From: Neostapfia colusana
Taxonomy: Eukaryota > Streptophyta > Magnoliopsida > Poales > Poaceae
DNA: 64,000 bases
Reading direction: 5' to 3'
NCBI GenBank assembly: GCA_030760725.1
Contig: JASWHV010000012.1
Location: 81,790,968-81,854,967 of the forward strand
The translations under genes were made by a program, and so were the position numbers. The stretch's first letter is position 1; each line of letters begins with the position of its first letter. Of the stretch, positions 31,688 through 40,733 are shown piece after piece. The notes under the pieces were generated by a model. The model was not told the origin of the DNA, ran no database searches, and was given only the letters and a program-made list of their open reading frames with translations.

Positions 31688-34600
31688 ATGGCCGGAAGAG
31701 GAAAAGGACGTGCTGCCAACCCCGCCAACAACAACGATGAGGCATGCAACCCTCATCTTTCTGGAGGCCAGGACAGGGGTGGTCGCCGTGAAGAAGTTGA
31801 CCCTCTCCACCAAATGCTGGAGAATCAAAATCAGCTTATCCAGAACTTGACTCAAGTGGTGGCCAACTTGCATCAAGTTCCACCTCCACAAGCGGCACCA
31901 CGCCAACCAAGGTTGAGTGAGTTTCTAGGAACTCAACCTCCAAAGTTTGCAAGTGCTGCTGAACCTCTGGAGGCAGATGATTGGCTGAAGACCATTGAAA
32001 GTAAGATGAGGATTATACAATGCCAAGGGTATGAGAGGGTGCTGTTTGTCTCTCATCAATTGCATGGACCTGCTGCTGATTGGTGGACCGCCTACGTGGC
32101 CGCCCATCATGACCCTGAGAACATCACTTGGGAAGAGTTCAAGCGTAGCTTCCACAACCATTACATCCCAAGAGGTGAACTCAAAAACAAGAGGAAGGAG
32201 TTTCTGGGACTGCAGCAGGGAAACATGACGGTGAGGGAATACCTCACTAAATTTACTCAACTATCCCGTTATGCTCCACGAGACATAGAGACTGATGAGC
32301 AGAAACAAGATTGTTTCGTGGAAGGACTTACCGCAGAGATGCAGTGTGCAATGTCCTCCAATGAGTATGAAAGCTTTCAAAAGATGGTGGACAGAGCGTT
32401 TGTGGTGGAAAGGAAGCTAAAGGCCTCAGGGAGCAACACCCGCCCACGTATGATGCAGCAACCTACGGGGCAGACGAGCCGTGCTGCGGTACCCTATTCA
32501 GCACCAAGAGGGTACAACCCAAACTACAGGCCTCCCGCAGCACCTGCACAGCCGCCACGTCAGTTTGTGCAGCAGCCTCGCCCCGCATATCCACCTCGAA
32601 CAGCAGTGCAAGGACCCCCGAACCAACCCCAAGACAACAAAGGCCAAGCATCTAAGATTGGGGTGCAATGTTTCAGCTGTGGTGAAGTGGGGCACTACGC
32701 CCATAAATGCCCAAAGAAGAAGCCTGCGCCGCCACAACAGCAGAATGTAGTGAGAGGACGGGTGAACCATGTCACTATGGAGGAAGCACAAGAGGCACCC
32801 GACGTGGTAGTTGGTAAGTTTCCAGCCAATTTACACCTTGCAACTCTGCTGTTTGATTCTGGTGCTACCCACTCGTTCATTGCTCAAGGGTTTGTTAAGA
32901 AGCATGACCTAGCAACCACACAAATGAACCATATGCTAGCGGTAAACTCTCCAGGTGGAGAAATAAGGACAAGACAGGTGTGTCCCAAAGTGAGCCTAGA
33001 CATTAATGGGGTAGTATTTACGGCTAACCTCATAGTGATAGATTCACAAGGAATAGATATTATTTTGGGTATGGATTGGTTGACCAAACATAAAGGAATC
33101 ATCCATTGTTCGACCAGAACGGTGGAACTAACTCACCCCAATGGCACAAGAGTAAAGTTCATAACGATACACGAGCCTAGGAGGGACATCAAATTAAATC
33201 AAGTGGAGGTGAAAGTTGAGGAAATCAGGACTATCAGGGAATATCCAGATGTTTTTCCGGAGGAATTGCCAGGTATGCCTCCCGATCGTGACGTGGAATT
33301 CGCAATTGAGCTAGTACCGGGAACAGCCCCGATATACAAGAGACCTTATCGAATAGACTCCAAGCAGCTAGAAGAGCTCAAGGATCATTTGAGAGAATTG
33401 ACGGAGAAGGGGTATATTCGCCCTAGTTCCTCACCATGGGGAGCTCCGGTGATATTTGTGCCCAAGAAAGACGGAACCCAAAGGTTATGCGTGGATTACC
33501 GTGCCTTGAATGAGGTAACCATCAAGAACAAGTACCCATTACCCCGCATTGAAGACTTGTTTGATCAGTTGAGGGGAGCTTGTGTGTTCTCGAAAATTGA
33601 TCTCAGGTCGGGGTACCACCAACTCAAGATAAGGCAATCTGATATTCCCAAGACAGCTTTCGTATCTCGGTACGGACTGTATGAATACACTGTCATGCCT
33701 TTCGGGCTAACCAATGCCCCGGCATATTTCATGTACCTCATGAACAAGGTATTCATGGAATATCTGGACAAATTTGTGGTGGTTTTCATAGATGATATTC
33801 TCGTCTTCTCCAAAAATGAAGAAGAACATGAGAAACATCTAAGGTTGGTGTTACAGAGGCTGAGAGAACACCAACTATATGCCAAGTTGAGCAAGTGTGA
33901 GTTTTGGCTGAAGAGAGTTCCCTTTTTAGGACATATAATCTCGGAGGGAGGAATCTCAGTCGATCCCGCCAAAATCGAGGATATCCAGAAGTGGAAGACC
34001 CCTGAAAATGTCGGGGAAGTTCGAAGCTTTTTGGGCTTGGCTGGATACTATCGACGGTTTATTGAGGGATTCTCCAAGATCTCGAGACCTCTCACCAAAC
34101 TGTTGGAAAAGGGAATCGCATTCACCTGGACGCCACAGTGCGAGACGAGCTTTCAGGAGCTAAAGAAGAGATTGACAACAGCCCCAGTGCTGGTTATGCC
34201 AGATATGCAGAAGAATTTCACAGTGTACTGCGATGCCTCTGGAAATGGGTTGGGATGTGTTCTCATGCAAGAAGGACATGTCGTGGCATATGCATCCCGG
34301 CAGCTTCGGAAGCATGAGAAGAACTATCCTACACATGACCTAGAACTAGCTGCAGTGGTACACGCGTTGAAAATTTGGCAGCACTATTTGATGGGGAAGA
34401 GTACAGAGATATATACGGATCATAAGAGTTTGAAGTACATATTCACACAGCCAGATCTCAATCTCCGACAAAGGAGATGGTTAGAGCTAATCAATGACTT
34501 TGATGTGGGCATCAACTATCATCCTGGGAAAGCAAACGTCGTGGCCGATGCTTTGAGTCGGAAAGTGCAGGTCAATAAGTTGAGTTTGAAGGACATGCCT

Positions 34601-36112
34601 GCAGAATTGAAGGACGAGGTTATAAGACTCAATCTATGTCTAGTAAATAGTGGTGAAGCCATCGCCATGGAAGTGGACTCCACACTCGAGCGAGACATAC
34701 GCGAGGGCCAAAAGAATGATGAGAAGATACAAGAGATCCGACAGCTCAACAAGGAAAATAAAGCTCCTGGTTTTAGAGAGGATGAACAAGGAACGGTGTG
34801 GCACGGGAAAAGGATCTGTGTGCCAGAAGTAAAGGATATCCGTGAATTGATTTTAAAGGAGGCTCACGATTCCGACTATTCCATTCATCCTGGGAGTACG
34901 AAGATGTACCAGGATCTCAAGAGCAGGTATTGGTGGTATGGCATGAAGCGAGATGTCGCGGAACATGTTGCCCTATGTGACACATGTCAGTTGGTGAAAG
35001 CAGAACATCAACGACCCGCGGGATTATTGCAACCACTCAAAGTACCTGAATGGAAGTGGGAAGAAATCAGCATGGATTTTGTCGTGGGATTGCCTAGGAC
35101 CCAATCCGGGTATGATTCAATATGGGTCATTATTGATAGGCTAACCAAGGTAGCTCATTTCATCCCTGTGAAAGAAAGCTACAGTGGATCTAAATTGGCA
35201 GAATTGTACATGTCAAGGATTGTGTGTTACCATGGAGTGCCAAAGAAGATAGTGTCGGACCGAGGGACACAGTACACCTCGAGGTTTTGGCAGAAGTTGC
35301 ATGAAACCATGGGAACCCATCTGAACTTCAGCTCTGCCTATCATCCCCAAACTGACGGGCAGATGGAGAGAACCAATCAGATCCTTGAAGATATGTTAAG
35401 GGCATGTGCACTCAAAAACAATAGGAGTTGGGACAAGAACTTACCGTATGCGGAGTTTTCCTATAACAACAACTATCAAGCTAGTATGAAGATGTCACCG
35501 TTTGAAGCTTTGTATGGAAGGAAGTGCAGAACTCCCCTATTTTGGAACCAAACAGGAGAAAGCAAAGTGTTTGGTCCAGAAGTGCTACAAGAAGCCGAGG
35601 CGAAGGTGAGGGAGATTCGCAACAACTTGAGGATAACACAAACACGCCAGAAGAGTTATGCTGATGTACGAAGAAGAGAACTCGTTTTCAACGTGGGAGA
35701 CTATGTTTATCTCAAGGTGTCCCCTATCAGAGGACTTCGTCGGTTCAAGGTGAAAGGAAAGTTGTCACCTCGATACATCGGACCCTTTCATGTTTTGGAA
35801 AGAAAAGGCGAAGTGGCGTACCAACTAGAGTTACCGGTTCATCTATCAGATGTACACGATGTATTCCATGTGTCACAACTCAAGAAATGTCTGAGGACGC
35901 CTGAAGAGGTGTTACCCATGAATGAAGTGGATGTAGCTGAAGATTTATCTTATGCCGAGCAACCCTACAAGATTTTGAAGACAATGGAACGCCTCACCAG
36001 AAATAAAAGAATCCGGATGTGCAAGGTGCAGTGGAAGCATCACTCAGAAGAGGAAGCTACCTGGGAACGGGAAGATGAGCTCAAGGCACAATTTCCGGAA
36101 TTGTTTTCTTAG
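31688..36112 (+). CDS. gag-pol: C1 Gag-Pol polyprotein (gag, PR, RT, RNase H, INT, chromodomain)
   Basis: One uninterrupted 1474-codon frame. Gag starts MAGRGKGR and has the capsid-like core (DWWTAYVAAHHDPENITWEEF) and a CCHC knuckle at residues 328-341 (CFSCGEVGHYAHKC). Aspartic protease: DSGATHSFI with Asp390. Reverse transcriptase: VFIDDIL with Asp702/Asp703. RNase H: YCDASG with Asp849, and TDHKSLKY. Integrase: His1060, His1067, Cys1097, Cys1100 finger, then Asp1130, Asp1191, Glu1227 (D-X60-D-X35-E). GPY/F motif near 1365. C-terminal chromodomain from about 1420 with Trp1449. Relative to C2, Gag lacks 15 residues before the CCHC region through an in-frame deletion near 32424. All catalytic residues are present, so it is probably functional in copying and integrating the element in the nucleus. 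Confidence 0.95.
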   Translation: MAGRGKGRAANPANNNDEACNPHLSGGQDRGGRREEVDPLHQMLENQNQLIQNLTQVVANLHQVPPPQAAPRQPRLSEFLGTQPPKFASAAEPLEADDWLKTIESKMRIIQCQGYERVLFVSHQLHGPAADWWTAYVAAHHDPENITWEEFKRSFHNHYIPRGELKNKRKEFLGLQQGNMTVREYLTKFTQLSRYAPRDIETDEQKQDCFVEGLTAEMQCAMSSNEYESFQKMVDRAFVVERKLKASGSNTRPRMMQQPTGQTSRAAVPYSAPRGYNPNYRPPAAPAQPPRQFVQQPRPAYPPRTAVQGPPNQPQDNKGQASKIGVQCFSCGEVGHYAHKCPKKKPAPPQQQNVVRGRVNHVTMEEAQEAPDVVVGKFPANLHLATLLFDSGATHSFIAQGFVKKHDLATTQMNHMLAVNSPGGEIRTRQVCPKVSLDINGVVFTANLIVIDSQGIDIILGMDWLTKHKGIIHCSTRTVELTHPNGTRVKFITIHEPRRDIKLNQVEVKVEEIRTIREYPDVFPEELPGMPPDRDVEFAIELVPGTAPIYKRPYRIDSKQLEELKDHLRELTEKGYIRPSSSPWGAPVIFVPKKDGTQRLCVDYRALNEVTIKNKYPLPRIEDLFDQLRGACVFSKIDLRSGYHQLKIRQSDIPKTAFVSRYGLYEYTVMPFGLTNAPAYFMYLMNKVFMEYLDKFVVVFIDDILVFSKNEEEHEKHLRLVLQRLREHQLYAKLSKCEFWLKRVPFLGHIISEGGISVDPAKIEDIQKWKTPENVGEVRSFLGLAGYYRRFIEGFSKISRPLTKLLEKGIAFTWTPQCETSFQELKKRLTTAPVLVMPDMQKNFTVYCDASGNGLGCVLMQEGHVVAYASRQLRKHEKNYPTHDLELAAVVHALKIWQHYLMGKSTEIYTDHKSLKYIFTQPDLNLRQRRWLELINDFDVGINYHPGKANVVADALSRKVQVNKLSLKDMPAELKDEVIRLNLCLVNSGEAIAMEVDSTLERDIREGQKNDEKIQEIRQLNKENKAPGFREDEQGTVWHGKRICVPEVKDIRELILKEAHDSDYSIHPGSTKMYQDLKSRYWWYGMKRDVAEHVALCDTCQLVKAEHQRPAGLLQPLKVPEWKWEEISMDFVVGLPRTQSGYDSIWVIIDRLTKVAHFIPVKESYSGSKLAELYMSRIVCYHGVPKKIVSDRGTQYTSRFWQKLHETMGTHLNFSSAYHPQTDGQMERTNQILEDMLRACALKNNRSWDKNLPYAEFSYNNNYQASMKMSPFEALYGRKCRTPLFWNQTGESKVFGPEVLQEAEAKVREIRNNLRITQTRQKSYADVRRRELVFNVGDYVYLKVSPIRGLRRFKVKGKLSPRYIGPFHVLERKGEVAYQLELPVHLSDVHDVFHVSQLKKCLRTPEEVLPMNEVDVAEDLSYAEQPYKILKTMERLTRNKRIRMCKVQWKHHSEEEATWEREDELKAQFPELFS

Positions 36113-36120
36113 AAACACCA

Positions 36121-36156
36121 ATCTCGAGGACGAGATTTCTTTTAAGGGGTTAGAGC
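36121..36156 (+). other. C1 polypurine tract and upstream motif
   Basis: ATCTCGAGGACGAGATTTC is followed by TTTTAAGGGGTTAGAGC, which ends at the LTR start at 36157. It primes plus-strand DNA synthesis. Confidence 0.85.
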
Positions 36157-39100
36157 TGTAACACCCCAAATTTTGATTTAAAACCCTAAACCATGTTCAG
36201 AGGGGAATTTAAAAAATTTTGGACGTGTTGCATGTTTTGCAAAAAAATTCAAATTCAAACTGGAATTCAAATTATACTCAAAACAGAAAAGAAATGGAAA
36301 AAGAAAAAGAAAAACGGGAAAAAACCGGCCAGTGGGCCGAAACCCGCCAGCCGGCCCAGCTTCCCCGCGCCAGCCTGCCCCCGCGCGCGCCGCGCTGCCT
36401 CTCACAGACGGGTGGGACCCGCCTGTCATCCCTAACCCCGCGACCCCGGACTTTTCCCCGAGCGCGCGCGATCTTAACCGATCGGAAAACCCGTCCCGCA
36501 GCCCGAATTCCGATCCCAGAGGACTCCTACTCGATCACAACAGACCCACCGCCCTCCCCCGGCTATAAAAACCCCAGCCCCGATCGGTTTTTCTCACGCG
36601 ATCGCCGATTTTCACTCCGGTGAGCACCGAGACTTCGCCGGTGAATTCTGGCCGATCTAAGCTCGGAAACTCTGATCTAACTCGCTGGTCTTGATCCACC
36701 GCCTCCGGGGAACTTTGCAGGTGCAGAAAACTCGGAGAGTTACGGTGTAAACGCAGCGCCGACGAGCTTCGCCGTGGTTTTGCCTCGGACCTCGCCGCCG
36801 AACACTTTCCAGGACCCCCGAGCTCGAGAAAACCCCCGAGGTGAGATCCCTGACCTCCCCTCTACCGATCTAGGCCATAAGATCACAGTTCTAGGCAGAA
36901 TTCTCGCGGATACGAAACTTTCCGGCGAGATCGCCGCTTCCCACCGCCGTGCGCCGCCGGCAGCGCCGCCCGCGCTCGATCAGAGCGACGTGGCCGCTTG
37001 TGCACCGTTTATTTTAAATCGCACGGTAGACTTTAAATCCCCGCGTACCGGTTCGATGTTATAATCTCAGCCGTCGGTTTAAAATCGGACGGTCCACGTC
37101 AACCCCGCGTTATAAAGACTGGAATTCTTACGTGCTACCCCCTGGGGTTCTCTGGAATTGAGAGCTAGCCCCGGAAACTTAAGATCTAGCCCCTGGAACT
37201 CCAGAAAATCATGTAAATTCATTTAAAAGTCAGTTTTAGCCCCTGGACTTAATAGAAATTAGGAAAAACACCTCTGATAAGTGTAGCTAGACCCCTGGAA
37301 ATTATGAAAATAATATTATAGACCCTGTAATGGGGTGAGTTCATTATTTTAGCCCTGTTTAGTATTTAATGTAGAAAATTGAATATGTAACTAGTGTTTA
37401 AAAATTAAAAAGTGGGACAAACATAATTGTCAAAATTAATTAAATACTTTCTCAGTACTTAGAAAACTTTGGAGTGAGGTAAAAATATATTTTTGGACTG
37501 AAATGAATCTGTTTCATTTAATTATTCACATTATTTAGTATAAGGACATATTTTTAAGTAAAAAATAGTTATAGAAAAATAGGGAAAATAATTATGAAAT
37601 AGTCTACATCAGAAGCCAAGGTCAAAATATGATTTTAAATTATTTAGGACCAGAACCTATTCTGTTTAGGTGATGTGTATTACTAATTTAATAATAAAAT
37701 ACACAATTATGCATAGGAATATAAATCTGAAAATATATCAACTAGTAAATGATAAATGGAGTTTCTAAAATCCAAAGAGTTCAGTTTAGGGTTGATAGAA
37801 GTTGTGAAGGCACATATGGAGAAGAAAAATACTTTCCATACATACTTGGTAGTTTAATGTAAGGAATTTATTTAAAACTGAAACACAACACATATAATGG
37901 TGAATGAATTTCATAAATATGAATGTGTGGTTTGTATGAAGTAGAGGTGTGAACTATGTCTTATGATTGTTGTTTTTCTTTTGCTATGTGTGATGGTATG
38001 AAGTAGAACCTGTTCAAGAACAAGTTATTCATTTCCAAGATCAGGACTACCCATTTAAAGAGCAGCAAGAAGGAGGCAAGTGTCCTTGACCACTTTGATC
38101 CTATGCTAGGATGTGTAGATAGAATTATTTGCATTGTCAAATGAAATATGAAACCCATGCTAGGAAAGTTTCCCTAGAATTGCATTACCTTGTTTCCTTG
38201 TAGCTTGGGTTGGGATTTATTTTGTCATGTCATTTATTTACATGCATATGCTTAGCCATGCTTAGAATGGGATATTTGGGATATGAGATCATCAGTTTAT
38301 TATACCATACTCTTGAATGAGTTATTGTGAGTTATGTAGAGGTAGGGATCAAGGCAAGTTGGATGTTTTGGTTGTGTGCTGGGTGCACGAGACTTGGGTT
38401 TGTGTTTAGTACTTGCCTGGATCCTAAGGACCGGTTCATGGAGCATGTAACCCGGCTTTACAGTGCCAACCACATGCTGAGATGGGGCAGCTTGGCCAAT
38501 TAATTAGGTGTATCCCCGGCGTAGTATGGGTGTGTTGGATGGTGCGGGGAGTAGGTGTCAGCTGGACTACATATGAACCGCAAGGCTCAAGAGGGGGCCA
38601 CTGCAGCGGGGTTGGAGCCTCTTGTATCCTGTTAGGGGTGAAACCTCAGTGGGCCCACGCTCGTCGGGAATCCCTTTATAAAGGCTTTGTAGTGATCTCC
38701 TGGCTGCACACCTGGGAAGTGTGAATGTGGAACGTAGCCACTGGCATAATGGAGGTTCTTTTAGTCCACCCGGCAACGGGGGATGAAATCACTACTTGTG
38801 GGTACAGTGGTACAAACTCTGCAGAGTCAAAACTGTCTTGACAGCCGTGCTCACGGTTAAGAGCGGCCTGGACTTATTCATGATTAGAAGATTGATGGTT
38901 TTGGAAGTTAAGCGGGGAGCTTAACATTGGAAATGATGTTATGGTTATTGGATTATGATGATGGGATGGGAGATTGGGACCATTTCACCTGTGTAGTAAT
39001 GTAGGTGCTTAATAAGCTAAGGTGATAGGTATTAATTGCGTAGTGCTTTAACCATGAGTTCGACCTTTCCTTGTTCTAGCCATGCATGATATAATTTTCC

Positions 39101-39470
39101 CACACTTGCTGAGTACCATTGGTACTCAACCTTGCATATTTGTTGGTTTATATTGCTGCTCAGGTCAAGATAATGAGGTGGTGTATAATGACCAAGACTT
39201 TGGACCCGAGAAAGGTTTTTAGGTTCATGAAGACCCCCGGGCAACGCCTGTGATGGAGCCCTAAAGAATAATATTCCGCTGTTAGTTTATTTCCTTGTGA
39301 TGAACTTATTATTGTCCATCGAGACATTTACTATGTAAGACTTACTTATATTCGACACCTGGCTTGTAATAAATGATGCTTCACTATTTGTCATCACATG
39401 TATGAGAAAATGATCCTGGCATACATGTGATATTCACTTGGTTGTTTCTTCGGAAAAACCGGGTGTGACA
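36157..39470 (+). mobile_element. C1 3' LTR
   Basis: 3314 bp, near-identical to 27077-30389. The putative exons (38004-38075 and 39164-39222) and the palindrome at 39111-39127 are conserved. TSD CTTAG follows. Confidence 0.9.
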
Positions 39471-40323
39471 CTTAGGTCACGAGCGTCTGAACAACTCACA
39501 TAATTAGATGGGATAGTTATTGGGAGATTATGGTTTTTTATTATGGTTTGGTTTTGGTTTTGGGACTGTTGAGTCCGGATGATAAGATTGGTTGTATGAC
39601 TGTTGAGTCATGGCAACGAGGTTGCTCTCGGTGTGAGACGGAATTGTTGTGAGATGAAACGGTAGCGAATACGAGATGGTATTCGTGAGATGGTAGCGAA
39701 TACGAGAAGGTATTCGTGAGCAAATTTGAGAAAGATTAATGTCTGATTGAGACATGGAAAGTGATGAAACGTAATGGAGGTATGTTGGTATAAATACATG
39801 TTGGGATTACATTCACTTAAAGTTAAATTGATATTTAATCGTGGTTTTGAGAAATAACTTTGCTTTTTGAAATGAGCCTTTTATACCTTCCTTGTGAGCT
39901 ACATATCATATTTTCCCGCACTTGCTGAGTACATCATTGTACTCAAACTTGTATTATTATTTTATCATCAGCAACAGGAGAAGATTACTATTTAGACCAA
40001 GTGGAGACTTAGGCGTGAAATCTGTCCTCAACCTTGCCTGTGGGGATGGAATAGAGATGGAGCCACTGCTGCTGCTTAGATTGCTTCCGCACTAGAATAA
40101 AGACTTCCGCTGCTTAGATTTAGACTTCCGCTGCTTAGATAAGATTTCCGCTGTTAGCATGAGTCCAAGACTCATGAGACTTTGTAATAAACCCTGTTAT
40201 TCATGGTAAAATATATTCTGAATTCAGTTTATGGAACATATGTATATGTGTGATGAGCATCCTGGGCACACATATGCATCAGTTCTCGGTTCCGTGGTTT
40301 TTCACAGAATTGAGGGCGTCACA
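39471..40323 (+). mobile_element. Family B LTR1, second part
   Basis: Resumes after C1 at the repeated CTTAG and ends GGGCGTCACA at 40323. It carries a hairpin GAGTAC-ATCATT-GTACTC (39927-39944), the putative last exon (39978-40012) and poly(A) signal AATAAA (40186-40191). Confidence 0.85.
39978..40012 (+). other. Putative last exon of the LTR-embedded split ORF (family B LTR1)
   Basis: After CATCAGCAACAG the frame reads GEDYYLDQVET and stops at 40010-40012. LTR3 has GEDYYEDQVEP and stop at 48765-48767; LTR2 is shortened by an earlier TAG (43453-43455). Removing C1, the intron to 26331 is about 1.25 kb. Confidence 0.5.
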
Positions 40324-40733
40324 GATTGGTATCAGAGCCACGGTTCAGGGTAGATTACACACCTAGATAGGAACCACAGATTGGTATCAACCTACCACGG
40401 TTGATCATAGATCACACAAGCATAGATAGAAAACACAGATTAGTATCGGACACAGATTGGTATCAACCTGCCACGGGTTGATCGTAGACCACACAGCCTA
40501 GATAGGTCACAGATTGATATTAAAGCTGTCATGCCTAGTCACAGATTGGTACAATCCACAGATTGATACCAAGCTACCACGGTTGACTGTAGGACATAAA
40601 CTTAGAATGATCACAGATTGGTAGCTGCCACATTGACTATAGGACGCACCCTAGTAACAGATTGGTGTTAAAAGTCATGCTGACCATAGGATGCAAGCCT
40701 AGGATGCATAGATTGGCATTGAACCACCTTGAC
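40324..40733 (+). repeat. Family B leader: PBS followed by PBS-like echo repeats
   Basis: The true PBS TGGTATCAGAGCCACGG is at 40327-40343. About ten irregularly spaced copies of CACAGATTGGTAT(C/T)A follow (for example near 40377, 40451, 40507, 40541, 40612, 40657, 40708), several with a CCACGGTTGA tail. The leader is cut at 40733 by LTR2. A shorter set occurs in the inner leader at 43780-44045. Confidence 0.8.

Larger units (their letters stand above)
27077..39470 (+). mobile_element. C1: near-complete Tekay-like chromovirus (family C)
   Basis: A 12.4-kb element with LTRs of 3313 and 3314 bp, TSD CTTAG, Met-tRNA PBS, an accessory ORF, a full-length gag-pol and a polypurine tract. I see about three to four dozen differences between the two LTRs (near 1%), so insertion is recent relative to the other layers. 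Only the accessory ORF carries an evident nonsense mutation. It is the only potentially autonomous element in the window. Confidence 0.9.
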
